Shown: one piece after another, positions 34,642 to 44,546 of the stretch
How the letters are laid out: the number at the start of each line of letters is the position of its first letter
Position numbering within the stretch: position 1 is the first letter of the stretch
Assembly: GCA_964501915.1 (NCBI GenBank)
Contig: CAZCVP010000038.1
Coordinates: forward strand, 1 to 47,025
Source: CAYFPX01 sp964501915
GTDB lineage: Bacteria > Myxococcota_A > UBA796 > CAJQPC01
Reading direction: 5' to 3'
DNA length: 47,025 bases
Position numbers and translations under genes: made by a program
Notes under the pieces: generated by a model
The model's input: the letters and a program-made list of their open reading frames with translations, nothing else
Told to the model about the DNA's origin: nothing
Databases searched by the model: none

Positions 34642-36027
34642 GTGTCCGGCCCCAATCCCCGCCTGCTGGTCGTCGACGACGACCGGGCCGTGCGCCACTC
34701 CCTGCAGATCAACCTCCGCAAGGGGGGCTACGACGTGGCCCTGGCTTCGAGCGCCGAGGACGCGCTGGCGGCGATCGAGGCCCGGCCGGTGGACCTGGTG
34801 CTCACCGACGTGGCGATGCCGGGCGCCACGGGCATGGAGCTGCTGGAGCGGCTGCGCGAGCAGTGGCCCGACGTCCGGGTGGTCGTGATGACCGGCTACG
34901 GCTCGGTCCCCGACGCCGTCCGGGCGATGAAGATGGGGGCCGACGACTACATCATCAAGCCGGTGAGCAAGGAGGAGGTCCTGCTGATCGTCGAGCGGGC
35001 CCTCAAGGAGAAGGCCCTGCTCGCCGAGCTGATCGCCCTGCGCCAGGAGGTCCAGCGCAAGTACGGCTTCGAGGCCATCATCGGCGCGACCCCGGCGATG
35101 GTCGAGGTCTACGAGCTGATCGCCGCCGTGGCCGACACCAACGCCAGGGTCCTGATCCAGGGTCCGACCGGCACCGGCAAGGAGCTGATCTCCCACGCCC
35201 TGCACTACCGCAGCTCCCGCCACGCCGGACCCTTCATCCGGGTCAACTGCGCCGCCCTGCCCGAGCCGCTCCTGGAGTCGGAGCTCTTCGGCCACGAGAA
35301 AGGCGCCTTCACCAGCGCCGTGCGCCAGCACCGCGGCAAGTTCGAGCAGGCCAACGGCGGCACCCTCTTCCTCGACGAGATCGGCGAGATCACCCAGGCC
35401 ACCCAGGTCAAGCTGCTGCGGGTGCTGGAGTCGGGGGAGTTCCAGCGCGTGGGCGGCTCCGAGACCCTGCGGGTGGACGTGCGGGTGATCGCCGCCACCA
35501 ACCGGGACCTGCGTCAGGAGGTCGTGGAGGGCGGCTTCCGCGAGGACCTCTACTACCGGCTGAACGTCTTCACGATCCAGGTCCCGCCGCTCTCGGAGCG
35601 TCGCGACGACATCCCGCTGCTGGTCGATCACTTCCTCCATCGCTACTGCGAGGACAACAACCGGCCCGTGCCCAAGGTGCCCAGCCTCACCATGGAGCGC
35701 CTCACCCAGTACGGGTGGCCGGGCAACGTCCGCGAGCTTCAGCACGTGATCGAGCGGGCGGTGATCCTCACCCGCGGCGACGAGCTGGCCGGCGTCAAGC
35801 TCGCGGAGGCCCCCTCGCTGGCCCGTCCCGACGACGAGATCCTGCCCGAGGGCATGATCCTGCAGGCCGCGCTGAGGGAGTACGAGCGGCGGGTGCTGAT
35901 CCAGGCGCTGAAGGCCGCCCAGGGCGTGCAGGCCAGGGCGGCGCGGCGTCTCGGCATCTCGCGCTCCAACCTGAACTACCGGCTCAAGCGGCTCGGCATC
36001 TCCCTGCGGTCGATCGAGTACGAGTGA
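34642..36027 (+). CDS. Sigma-54-dependent response regulator (NtrC family)
   Basis: 461 residues from a GTG five bases after sppA. The receiver domain (about 7-120) has phospho-acceptor D56 (LVLTDVAMPG), the Thr of VMTGYGS and the Lys of IIKPVS. The AAA+ domain (about 145-380) has Walker A GPTGTGKE, Walker B GGTLFLDEIGE and an R-finger region. The sigma-54 contact loop, normally GAFTGA, reads GAFTSA at 221-226. A Fis-type helix-turn-helix ends the protein (AARRLGISRSNLNYRLKRLG). No histidine kinase lies beside it, so it is an orphan; linkage to sppA hints at an envelope signal. Confidence 0.93.
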   Translation: MSGPNPRLLVVDDDRAVRHSLQINLRKGGYDVALASSAEDALAAIEARPVDLVLTDVAMPGATGMELLERLREQWPDVRVVVMTGYGSVPDAVRAMKMGADDYIIKPVSKEEVLLIVERALKEKALLAELIALRQEVQRKYGFEAIIGATPAMVEVYELIAAVADTNARVLIQGPTGTGKELISHALHYRSSRHAGPFIRVNCAALPEPLLESELFGHEKGAFTSAVRQHRGKFEQANGGTLFLDEIGEITQATQVKLLRVLESGEFQRVGGSETLRVDVRVIAATNRDLRQEVVEGGFREDLYYRLNVFTIQVPPLSERRDDIPLLVDHFLHRYCEDNNRPVPKVPSLTMERLTQYGWPGNVRELQHVIERAVILTRGDELAGVKLAEAPSLARPDDEILPEGMILQAALREYERRVLIQALKAAQGVQARAARRLGISRSNLNYRLKRLGISLRSIEYE

Positions 36028-36047
36028 GGGCCGGACGATCCCACTCG

Positions 36048-36076
36048 TTGACAGCCCCCAGGAGACCTTTTAGACC
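36048..36076 (+). promoter_or_regulatory. Candidate promoter for tRNA-Phe
   Basis: TTGACA at 36048-36053 and TAGACC at 36071-36076, 17 bp apart. A start near 36083 leaves a leader of about 108 bases before the tRNA. Confidence 0.42.
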
Positions 36077-36190
36077 CGGGCGGTCCCCCGCTGCCGTAGA
36101 AGCAGGAGCTGAAGCTGTCGACCACCCCGGCAGAACCACCCGCAGAAGATCATCACCAGACGGGGACGATGCTTGAGAGAGGAGTTTCGT

Positions 36191-36266
36191 GGCCAGGTAG
36201 CTCAGTTGGTAGAGCAGGGGACTGAAAATCCCCGTGTCGGCAGTTCAATTCTGTCCCTGGCCACCA
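36191..36266 (+). tRNA. tRNA-Phe (GAA)
   Basis: 76 bases that fold as a cloverleaf: acceptor GGCCAGG/CCTGGCC, D-arm GCTC/GAGC, anticodon stem GGGGA/TCCCC around CTGAAAA (anticodon GAA at 36224-36226), T-stem GGCAG/CTGTC with TTCAATT. CCA is encoded. Confidence 0.97.
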
Positions 36267-36277
36267 CTCCTCGCTCA

Positions 36278-36580
36278 CTGCTCCCGGCCCTGCTGCTGCT
36301 GGGCTGCGGCGCGTCGACCGCCCGGAGTCCCTTCGAGGACGACTGCGAGGCGACCTGCCGGGTCACCGCCGACGCCCTGGACGACTGCGGCGTGGTGTGG
36401 TCGGACCTCGACGCCGACGACGAGGGGGACTGGCGGGGGCGCTGCATGGACGAGTGGTCCAGCATGCGGCTCCAGACCTCCGAGCTGGAGCGGGACCAGG
36501 CCCTCGAGAGCTGCGAGGGCATGCTGGAGTGGGTCGAGGCCAGCACGTGCGAGGAGCTGCTCGACGTCTACGGCTCGTGA
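36278..36580 (+). CDS. Small Cys-rich lipoprotein with no standard start codon
   Basis: The frame reads LLPALLLLGCGAS, a short signal peptide with a lipobox (LLGC), then about 80 acidic residues with six cysteines, likely paired (FEDDCEATC, DDCGVV, GRCMDE, LESCEG, STCEEL). No ATG, GTG or TTG lies between the end of the tRNA-Phe and the lipobox. The choices are CTG at 36278, used here, or a TTG inside the tRNA gene or 18 bases before it (36173), which would translate the tRNA sequence. Function unknown; the outer-membrane or periplasmic side is inferred from the lipobox. Confidence 0.6.
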   Translation: MLPALLLLGCGASTARSPFEDDCEATCRVTADALDDCGVVWSDLDADDEGDWRGRCMDEWSSMRLQTSELERDQALESCEGMLEWVEASTCEELLDVYGS

Positions 36581-36635
36581 TCGTCGGCGGCGCCAAACCG
36601 GATAGCGAGACCCGGCAACCGACTCGGAGGAGCCC

Positions 36636-38104
<1,469 letters not shown>

Positions 38105-38108
<4 letters not shown>

Positions 38109-38746
38109 TCCCGCTGCTGCTGGTCGCCGGCGCCCTGGCGCAGGACGTCGACTGCACCGACGGGCGCGAGGGCTGGCTGGCCGAGCTGGCCGCCGAGGGC
38201 TCGCCGCGCGCCTATGGCTGCCTGGCGACGGATCCGGGCGCGGTCCCGCTCCTGATCGCCGCCGCGAGCTCCGCGGAACAACCGGCCCGCTACACCCGCG
38301 CCCTGGCGCTGTGGCGCCTCCACCGGATCGACGAAGCCGTCGGCGCGGAGGAGGCCCGCACCTATGGCGCCTCCGATCGACGCCTGCTGCTGGACGGCAT
38401 CAAGGCCCACCGGGGTCGGGCGACCCCCTCCCCCGATCACGCCACCATCCTGGCCACCCTGCCCTGGTACGCCCCCGACGACGGCTACACGGACGCGCGC
38501 CTCACCGCCACGGACCACCAGAACCTCGCGGTCGTCATGCGGCCGCCCGCCGAGGTGGTCCCTCCGGCGGTCCCCTCCCCCGCCCCGGCCCCGGGCCGCT
38601 CGCGCTGTGGCTGCGGGCCCTCCTCTCCGTCCGGGGCGTTGCTCGCGGCCCTGGCGCTCCTGTTCAGCCTGGGCTCGACCCGGCGTCGACCATGCCCAGC
38701 AGCCAGTGGATCACCACGAAGGGCTGCTCGGCCTCCTGGGGGCTGA
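38105..38746 (+). CDS. Exported protein with MYXO-CTERM-like tail, unknown function
   Basis: GTG at 38105 overlaps the glpK stop (GTGA) and opens a short signal peptide (IPLLLVAGALAQ). The next 150 residues hold helical repeats resembling HEAT units (AVPLLIAAASSAEQPARYTR). A proline-rich spacer follows, then RCGCGPSSPSGALLAALALLFSLGSTRRR: a cysteine motif, a hydrophobic stretch and an Arg cluster, the layout of MYXO-CTERM sorting tails. About 16 further residues follow the Arg cluster, and this end overlaps mfd on the other strand by 83 bp. 213 residues. The family is unknown to me. Confidence 0.7.
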
Positions 38747-41700
38747 ACCGGCACTCCAGGGTCCGTGGTTCCGTGCTGGTGACCTTGAAGCGCCGCGGCT
38801 GTCGCCTGGCGAGCCGCTCCAGGCGCTCCGGGGGGACCTCGCTGACGGGGGCGAACTCAAGGACCACCCGCACCTTCAGCCAGTCCAACCGGGCGATGCC
38901 CAGCTCGCGGCAGCGCAGGCGGGCCTCGAAGAGCCGACCGAGGTCCAGCGCCTCCACCGGGGTGGTCCCGAAGCGGTCCTGGGCGACCTCGAGCAGGCTG
39001 CGCACCTGCTCGGGCGTGCGCGCCGAGGCCAGGGCCTTGTAGGTGAACAGCCGCTCCTCGAGCTCCGGGATCCACGTCTCGGGCAACAGGGTCGGCTGCG
39101 GCACGTTGACCTCGGGGTCGAGCTGCTCCCGGTGGACCCGGCCCTGGGCCTCGTCGATGGCCTCCTCCAGCAGCTCCACGTAGGTCTCGAAGCCCACGGC
39201 CTGGACGTGTCCGCTCTGGCGCTCGCCCAGCAGATCGCCGGCCCCCCGCTGGTCGAGGTCGGCCGAGGCCACCGTGAAGCCGCTGCCGAGCTCGGTGTGT
39301 TCCTGGAGCACCCGGAGGCGCCGGGTGGCCTTGCGCGTCATCGGGGTCTCGTCGTGGACCATCAGCGTGCAGTAGCCCCGCAGGTGGGATCGGCCCACGC
39401 GGCCACGGAGCTGGTAGAGCTGGGAGAGACCGAACCGCTCGGCGTGGTCCACCAGGATCGTGTTCACCGAGGGCATGTCGACGCCGGACTCGATGATGGC
39501 GGTGCAGACGAGCACGTCGAACCGACGCTCCACGAAGCGCACCAGGACCCGCTCCAGCTCGCGAGCGTCCAGGGCGCCGTGGGCGACCTCGACCCGTGCC
39601 TCGGGGATCGCGGCCCGCACCTGTCGGGCCGCTCGCTCGATGGAGCGGATGCGGTTGTGCACGAAGAAGGCCTGGCCGCCCCGCTGGAGCTCCCGCAGCA
39701 GGTCCTCCCGGATCCGCCCCTCGCCCCAGCGGGCGATGGAGGTGTGGACGGGCAGGCGATCCACCGGCGGCGTGGTGATGATCGAGAAGGTGCGCAGCCC
39801 GGTGACCGCCATGTAGAGCGAGCGCGGGATGGGGGTGGCCGAGAGGCTGAGCACGTCGACCTCCTTGCGCAGGGCCCGCAGCCGCGCCTTCTGTCGCACG
39901 CCGAAGCGGTGCTCCTCGTCGATGACGATCAGGCCCAGGTCGGCGAAGCGCACCGAGCGGCCGAGCAGGCTGGTGGTGCCGATCACCACCTCCGCCTCGC
40001 CGGAGCGGAGACCAGCCACCAGGTCCTTGCGCTGCGCCGGAGTGGTGAAGCGGCTCAGGAGCCCCACCTCCACGCCGAAGGGGGCGAAGCGCTCCGAGAA
40101 GACCCGGTGGTGCTGGAAGGCGAGCACGGTGGTCGGGCAGAGCAGCGCGACCTGGCGCCCCTCGTCCACCACGCGCATGGCGGCCCGCATCGCCACCTCG
40201 GTCTTGCCGAAGCCGACGTCTCCGACCACCAGCCGGTCCATCGGCTGTGGCGCCCGGAGGTCCTCGAGCACACAGGCGATGGCCGAGGCCTGGTCGGGGG
40301 TCTCGGTGTAGGGGAAGGCCTCTTCGAAGAGGCGGTAGCGGGGAGACAGGCCGACGTAGGCGTGGCCGGGTCGGGTCTCGCGGGCCGCCTGCAGGGCCAG
40401 CAGCTCGTGGGCCAGCCGCAGCACCGCGTCCTTGACCTTGGCCTTGCGGGCCTGCCAGGTGGCCCCGCCGAGCCGGTCGAGCCGGGGGGCCTTGCCGTCG
40501 TCGGTCAGGTGGTAGCGGGAGAGCGCATCGAGCCGGGTGACCGGCAGGTACATGCGCCCGTTGCCGTAGCGGAGCTGCACCATGTCCTGCTCGGCTTCCC
40601 CCATCTCCACCCGCTGCAGACCGAGGAACTCCCCGATGCCGTGGCGGCGGTGGACCACCAGGTCGCCCTCCTTGAGCTGGGCGAAGGTGGACAGCCCGGT
40701 CTCCCGTGCCGCCTGGCTCACGCTGCGCTGGCGCGTGCCGCGGACCCGCAGCTTCTCGCCGAAGATCTCGTCCGCCGTGGCAACGACCAGGGACTCGTTG
40801 GGTGCCGTGAAGCCCCGCGGGAGGTCGCCGATCACCAGGCCCAGGACCCCGGGTGTCCAGTCCTGCGGATCCGCGGAGGCGACCGGCCTGGTGGTCAGCC
40901 CGTGGGGCAGGAGCAGCGCCCCGATGCGCTCCGCCCGCAGGGGCGAGTCCACGACCAGGCCGATGCGCCAGCCCTCGGCCAGCCGCTGCGCCAGGCGCCG
41001 GGCCACAGGCGCCAGCGAAGCGGCGTCTCCCACCCGCAGCTCGCGGTTGTCCGAGAGCGCCACGTCCACGGCGTCGTCCAGGCCGACCGGCTCGATGCGC
41101 GCCGCGTGCTCCAGCGCCGCGCCCACCTCGTCGGGCGCCAGGTACCGCTCCCCCGGCGCGATCAGGGGCTGCTCGTCCTCCGGGAGCCCCGCGAAGCGGG
41201 CCCCCACCCGCCGGTGCCAGGTCTCCAGGGCCTCGTCCACACGGCCGCTGTCCACCACGACCCAGGTGGCGTCCTCGGCGTAGGTCCAGGGCGGCACCAG
41301 GGGGTGGAGCGCCGGCAGCCAGGCATCGACGCCAGCGAAGCGGATCGAGGCCCTCAGGTCCTCGAGGACCTCCCGGCGGCGCGTGGACCCCTGTCCCCGC
41401 TCGGCCACGCGCTCCCGCAGCACTTCGGCCGCCCGCCCCAGGGCCGCCGGATCGAGGACCTCCTCCCGCGCCGGCAGCACCCGGACCCGCTCGACGCTCT
41501 CTCCGGTCCGCTGGGTGGTGGGATCGAAGCGCTTGATGTCCTCGAGCTCGATGTCGAAGAAGTCGATCCGCACGGGGAACCCCTGCCCCGTCGGCCAGAG
41601 GTCCAGCAGGTCACCGCGCCGGGAGAAGGTGCCCGGGTCCTCCACCCGTCCGACGCCGAGATACCCCAGGTCGGCCAGGGTCCGGGCCAGCTCCACCGGG

Positions 41701-42119
41701 TCCCGGTCATCCCCCCCGACCTCGAGCACCGGACCGCGGCCCAGCACCTCGGGGGGCAGGACCCGCAGCATCAGGGCGGCGACCGGGGCGACGATCACCC
41801 GCGCCTCGCCGCGACACAGGGCGTCCAGGGCGGTGATGCGGGCCCGCGGCAGGTCGGGGTGGGGCGACAGGCCGTCGTAGGGGCGCACGTCGTCGGCCGG
41901 AAAGAGCAGGACCGGCAGCTCGGGGGCGTAGAAGCGGATCTCGGCCGCCAGTCTGCGGGCCTCCTGCCCGTCGGCGACCACGACCCAGACCGGTCCGGTC
42001 GCCGTCCTGCCCCGCTGGGCGATGGCATAGCCGGCCGCCCCTTCGGGCAGTCCCGAGAGGACCCGCCCGGGGGCCAGGAGACCCGGGAGGTCTCCCAGCC
42101 AGACCTCGCTCACGGTCAC
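38664..42119 (-). CDS. mfd: Transcription-repair coupling factor
   Basis: Large DNA translocase that removes RNA polymerase stalled at lesions and recruits UvrA. Order: a UvrB-like N-terminal module (LLFPADDVRPYDGLSPHPD), the RNA-polymerase-interaction domain (GDLVVHRRHGIGEFLGLQRV), then the RecG-like motor with Walker A GDVGFGKTEVAMRAA, DEEHRFGV (DExH box) and ITTPPVDRLPV, helicase C-terminal motifs (QLRGRVGRS) and the TRCF C-terminal domain. 1151 residues from GTG 42119, which overlaps the upstream stop (GTGA); GTG 42113 is also possible. Its 3' end overlaps the converging MYXO-CTERM gene. Confidence 0.95.
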   Translation of the reverse strand: MTVSEVWLGDLPGLLAPGRVLSGLPEGAAGYAIAQRGRTATGPVWVVVADGQEARRLAAEIRFYAPELPVLLFPADDVRPYDGLSPHPDLPRARITALDALCRGEARVIVAPVAALMLRVLPPEVLGRGPVLEVGGDDRDPVELARTLADLGYLGVGRVEDPGTFSRRGDLLDLWPTGQGFPVRIDFFDIELEDIKRFDPTTQRTGESVERVRVLPAREEVLDPAALGRAAEVLRERVAERGQGSTRRREVLEDLRASIRFAGVDAWLPALHPLVPPWTYAEDATWVVVDSGRVDEALETWHRRVGARFAGLPEDEQPLIAPGERYLAPDEVGAALEHAARIEPVGLDDAVDVALSDNRELRVGDAASLAPVARRLAQRLAEGWRIGLVVDSPLRAERIGALLLPHGLTTRPVASADPQDWTPGVLGLVIGDLPRGFTAPNESLVVATADEIFGEKLRVRGTRQRSVSQAARETGLSTFAQLKEGDLVVHRRHGIGEFLGLQRVEMGEAEQDMVQLRYGNGRMYLPVTRLDALSRYHLTDDGKAPRLDRLGGATWQARKAKVKDAVLRLAHELLALQAARETRPGHAYVGLSPRYRLFEEAFPYTETPDQASAIACVLEDLRAPQPMDRLVVGDVGFGKTEVAMRAAMRVVDEGRQVALLCPTTVLAFQHHRVFSERFAPFGVEVGLLSRFTTPAQRKDLVAGLRSGEAEVVIGTTSLLGRSVRFADLGLIVIDEEHRFGVRQKARLRALRKEVDVLSLSATPIPRSLYMAVTGLRTFSIITTPPVDRLPVHTSIARWGEGRIREDLLRELQRGGQAFFVHNRIRSIERAARQVRAAIPEARVEVAHGALDARELERVLVRFVERRFDVLVCTAIIESGVDMPSVNTILVDHAERFGLSQLYQLRGRVGRSHLRGYCTLMVHDETPMTRKATRRLRVLQEHTELGSGFTVASADLDQRGAGDLLGERQSGHVQAVGFETYVELLEEAIDEAQGRVHREQLDPEVNVPQPTLLPETWIPELEERLFTYKALASARTPEQVRSLLEVAQDRFGTTPVEALDLGRLFEARLRCRELGIARLDWLKVRVVLEFAPVSEVPPERLERLARRQPRRFKVTSTEPRTLECRFSPQEAEQPFVVIHWLLGMVDAGSSPG

Positions 42120-43114
42120 CCCTTGTACTTCTTCCAGGCGTCGCCGCCGGGGCCGGCCTCGGGGATCTCCTCCGCGGACGGGGCCTCGGGCTCCTCGACC
42201 CCGGTGATGCCCTGGGCCTCGGCCTGCGCGGCGAGGGCCTCGAGGCGCTCCTCGAACAGCCCCACCATGACCATCTCCATGACGGTGAGCAGGACCATGT
42301 TGGCGCTGCCGAAGAGCAGCACTGCGGCGAAGCCGCTGCCTTCCGCCTGGTAGACCAGGTACATCGCGGCCGGCACGTACCAGAGGGTGTAGGGCAGCCA
42401 GGCCCGCATGATGCGGCTGCGGTGGCCGCGGGAGAGCACCCGGGACCACTGGAGCACCGAGCGGGCTTCGGGATCCCGACCGAGCCGCTTCAGGAGCGGA
42501 TCCAGGGTCTTGTCACGGGTGGCGGCGATGGCGTCCACCCAGGCCCACCACAGCCCGAACATCACGCCGGGGATGATGACCGACATGCCCAGGGAGATGG
42601 CCCCGAAGGAGACGGCGTGGGGTCCCCACATGCGGCGGAAGCGGAGGATGGTGTAGTTGATCGCGCCGCGGAGGGTCCGCTCCTGGTCGCGGCGTCGCCA
42701 GCAGTAGATGGTCGCCGCGTCGAGCACAGGGCCGACGGCGACGCCCCAGAGGGTGAGCACGACCAGCTTGGTGAGCTCGCTGGCGAGGAGCTGGGCCTGC
42801 TGTCCGGAGCTGGGCTTGGTGAACAGCTCCAGCCCGATGGCGCCCGACTGCCAGGCGAGCACGCTGCCGACACCGCCCAGCAGGATGATGAAGGGGGCCA
42901 GCAGGAAGATGTTGGCCAGGGTCGCCATGGTGGCGCGCCAGAGGAGCTGGACGACTCCCGCACGCCAGAGGTCGTAGGCCAGCAGCGCGAGCCCTGTCGA
43001 CATGGTGATCCAGCCACCCGTCGCAGCTTCCGGGGCCACCAGGGCCCAGATCAGGCCACCGAGTGCCGCGGTCAAGCCGACGGCCAAGGGCAGCGGCACC
43101 ATCACTCTGAACAC
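42116..43114 (-). CDS. Multi-pass membrane protein, unknown function
   Basis: GTG at 43114, eight bases after GAGGAGG, is chosen over an in-frame start at 43171 that lacks a ribosome site. About 332 residues with six or seven hydrophobic segments, including the N-terminal LPLAVGLTAALGGLIWALV and a C-terminal VLLFGSANMVLLTVMEMVMV. The loops hold Arg-rich cytoplasmic stretches (CWRRRDQERTLRG). A cytoplasmic tail of about 60 residues is Glu/Pro-rich and ends WKKYKG. The layout resembles Yip1-like or DUF-type inner-membrane proteins but no family is certain. Coupled to mfd; no shared role is evident. Confidence 0.75.
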   Translation of the reverse strand: MFRVMVPLPLAVGLTAALGGLIWALVAPEAATGGWITMSTGLALLAYDLWRAGVVQLLWRATMATLANIFLLAPFIILLGGVGSVLAWQSGAIGLELFTKPSSGQQAQLLASELTKLVVLTLWGVAVGPVLDAATIYCWRRRDQERTLRGAINYTILRFRRMWGPHAVSFGAISLGMSVIIPGVMFGLWWAWVDAIAATRDKTLDPLLKRLGRDPEARSVLQWSRVLSRGHRSRIMRAWLPYTLWYVPAAMYLVYQAEGSGFAAVLLFGSANMVLLTVMEMVMVGLFEERLEALAAQAEAQGITGVEEPEAPSAEEIPEAGPGGDAWKKYKG

Positions 43115-43172
43115 GTCGCAGCCCTCCTCTGGCGGGCCAGCGTCCTTATCGGCAGCCCCTCCCCCCAGCAAG

Positions 43173-43204
43173 CCTCGGTTAAGGGCCCGGCACGACCACC
43201 GAGG
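43173..43204. promoter_or_regulatory. Inverted repeat in the divergent gap before the RelA/SpoT-like gene
   Basis: CCTCGGT (43173-43179) and ACCGAGG (43198-43204), 18 bp apart, end nine bases before the TTG start. It could be an operator or a leader hairpin that touches the GAGGAAG ribosome site. Confidence 0.3.
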
Positions 43205-43212
43205 AAGCGTCC

Positions 43213-44304
43213 TTGTCGCGAGACATCCTCTCCATCGACACCTCGATCCAGAGCCGCTTCTCCGCCTCGAACCTGGGGCTGTACGACCTGGAGGCGGTTC
43301 GACTGATCCTCCAGGGCAGCTCGGTGATCGACTGGCACAAGGTGCAATTCACGGACCGCCAGCAGGTCGACGACTTCCTCCGGATCCAGCTCGTCGACCC
43401 CGACGACCCCTCTGACCAGGAGCGCCTGCGCTTCGTCTTCAACCAGTCCGTCAACTTCCTCGAGGAGAACCTCGACCTCCGCTTTCCCGAGGACCTGCGG
43501 CACCCGGACGACGTGCGGGACATCTTCGTCGAGGCCTCCTCGTTCACCAGCCGCTTCCGACGCCGCCAGATGCTGGCGTGCACCGTGCTCAAGCTCATGC
43601 ACGTCATCAACCACATGGAGGCGGCGGACCTGAAGTTCCAGACACCGATCTCCGAGGCCGAGCTGTTGGACCGGGCCGAGAAGCGCATCATCGAGTACGC
43701 CGACGGCATGCGGCAGGAGGGCTACCCCTTCCACGCCTTCTACGGCTCCAGGAAGACGCGGAACTCGGTCATCACCAAGCTGCTGGCCAAGCGGGACACC
43801 ATCGCCGCCACGGTCTTCGACAAGCTGCGCTTCCGCATCGTCGTGTCCTCCCCCGCCGAGATCATCCCCCTCGTCGCGCACCTCTGCCGCACCCTGATCT
43901 GCTTCAACTACGTGATCCCCGGCCAGACCCACAACAACCTGGTCAACTTCCGCCGGTCGCTGAAGGACGTCCAGACCTATGCCGCGATCTCCGGCGATCT
44001 CCAGCGCCTGCGCTCACGGGCCTCGGAGTGGATCGCCGACAACAACCCCTTCTCGGGCCACAGCTACCGCACCATCAACTTCATCGCCGACTTCCCGGTG
44101 AGGCTCGACGAGGAGCACCCCTTCCCCGACCACCCCTACCTGCTGGGCCGGACCGTCTTCGTGATGGTGGAATTCCAGGTCATGGACCACGAGACCGCCC
44201 TGGCCAACGAGGACGGCGAGAACGCCCACGACCTCTACAAGGAGCGCCAGCGCAGGATCGTCGAGCGCCGGCTCGTGCGCGGGTCCAAGGTCCGCGAGGA
44301 CTGA
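43213..44304 (+). CDS. Stand-alone protein with RelA/SpoT synthetase-like motifs
   Basis: 363 residues from TTG 43213 with GAGGAAG upstream. Residues 177-345 follow the pattern of (p)ppGpp synthetase domains: YGSRKTRNSVITKLLAKR (R180, K181, S185, K189; RelA-type RxKxxxSxxxK), VFDKLRFRIVV (D203 at the Mg-Asp position), IPG at 235, GHSYRTINF (Y285 at the guanine-stacking Tyr, N289 where RelA has His), and MVEFQVMDHETA with NEDGENAHDLYKE (E320 at the catalytic Glu; compare VEIQIRT and AAHW.YKE). No HD hydrolase, TGS or ACT domain. It also fits an unnamed myxobacterial family I recall as TIGR04552/TIGR04562. Enzyme activity is inference. Confidence 0.72.
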   Translation: MSRDILSIDTSIQSRFSASNLGLYDLEAVRLILQGSSVIDWHKVQFTDRQQVDDFLRIQLVDPDDPSDQERLRFVFNQSVNFLEENLDLRFPEDLRHPDDVRDIFVEASSFTSRFRRRQMLACTVLKLMHVINHMEAADLKFQTPISEAELLDRAEKRIIEYADGMRQEGYPFHAFYGSRKTRNSVITKLLAKRDTIAATVFDKLRFRIVVSSPAEIIPLVAHLCRTLICFNYVIPGQTHNNLVNFRRSLKDVQTYAAISGDLQRLRSRASEWIADNNPFSGHSYRTINFIADFPVRLDEEHPFPDHPYLLGRTVFVMVEFQVMDHETALANEDGENAHDLYKERQRRIVERRLVRGSKVRED

Positions 44305-44546
44305 CCGGGGCCGGCGGGCGCCGGATGGGTGGACCCCCCCCCCCCGGGGGGTGGGGGGGGGGGGGGGGGGGGGGGGACCCCCCCCCCCCCCGGGCGCGGG
44401 GCGGGCGGGGGGGAACCNNNNNNNNNNCCGCGAGGAGTGACCGGGGCCGGGGGGGGCCGGTTGGGGGGCCCCCCGGGCGGTGGGTGTGCCGGGGGGTGGG
44501 AGGGGAGGAAGCAGCCCCGTCCCGGGGGTCCTGGTCAGTGCTGGAG
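44305..44546. other. Assembly gap with duplicated contig ends
   Basis: Ten Ns at 44418-44427. The sequence from 44428 (CCGCGAGGAGTGACCGGGGC) repeats that at 44292 (CCGCGAGGACTGACCGGGGC), and both copies decay into long G and C homopolymers. The true locus probably has a single copy. No gene is seen here, and no base in 44320-44520 should be trusted. Confidence 0.88.

Noticed and set aside
36173..36265. Protein start inside or before tRNA-Phe (translating to a QVAQLVEQGTENPRVG-like string)
   Set aside because: That string is the usual false translation of a tRNA gene; the real lipoprotein begins after it, though its start codon is unclear.
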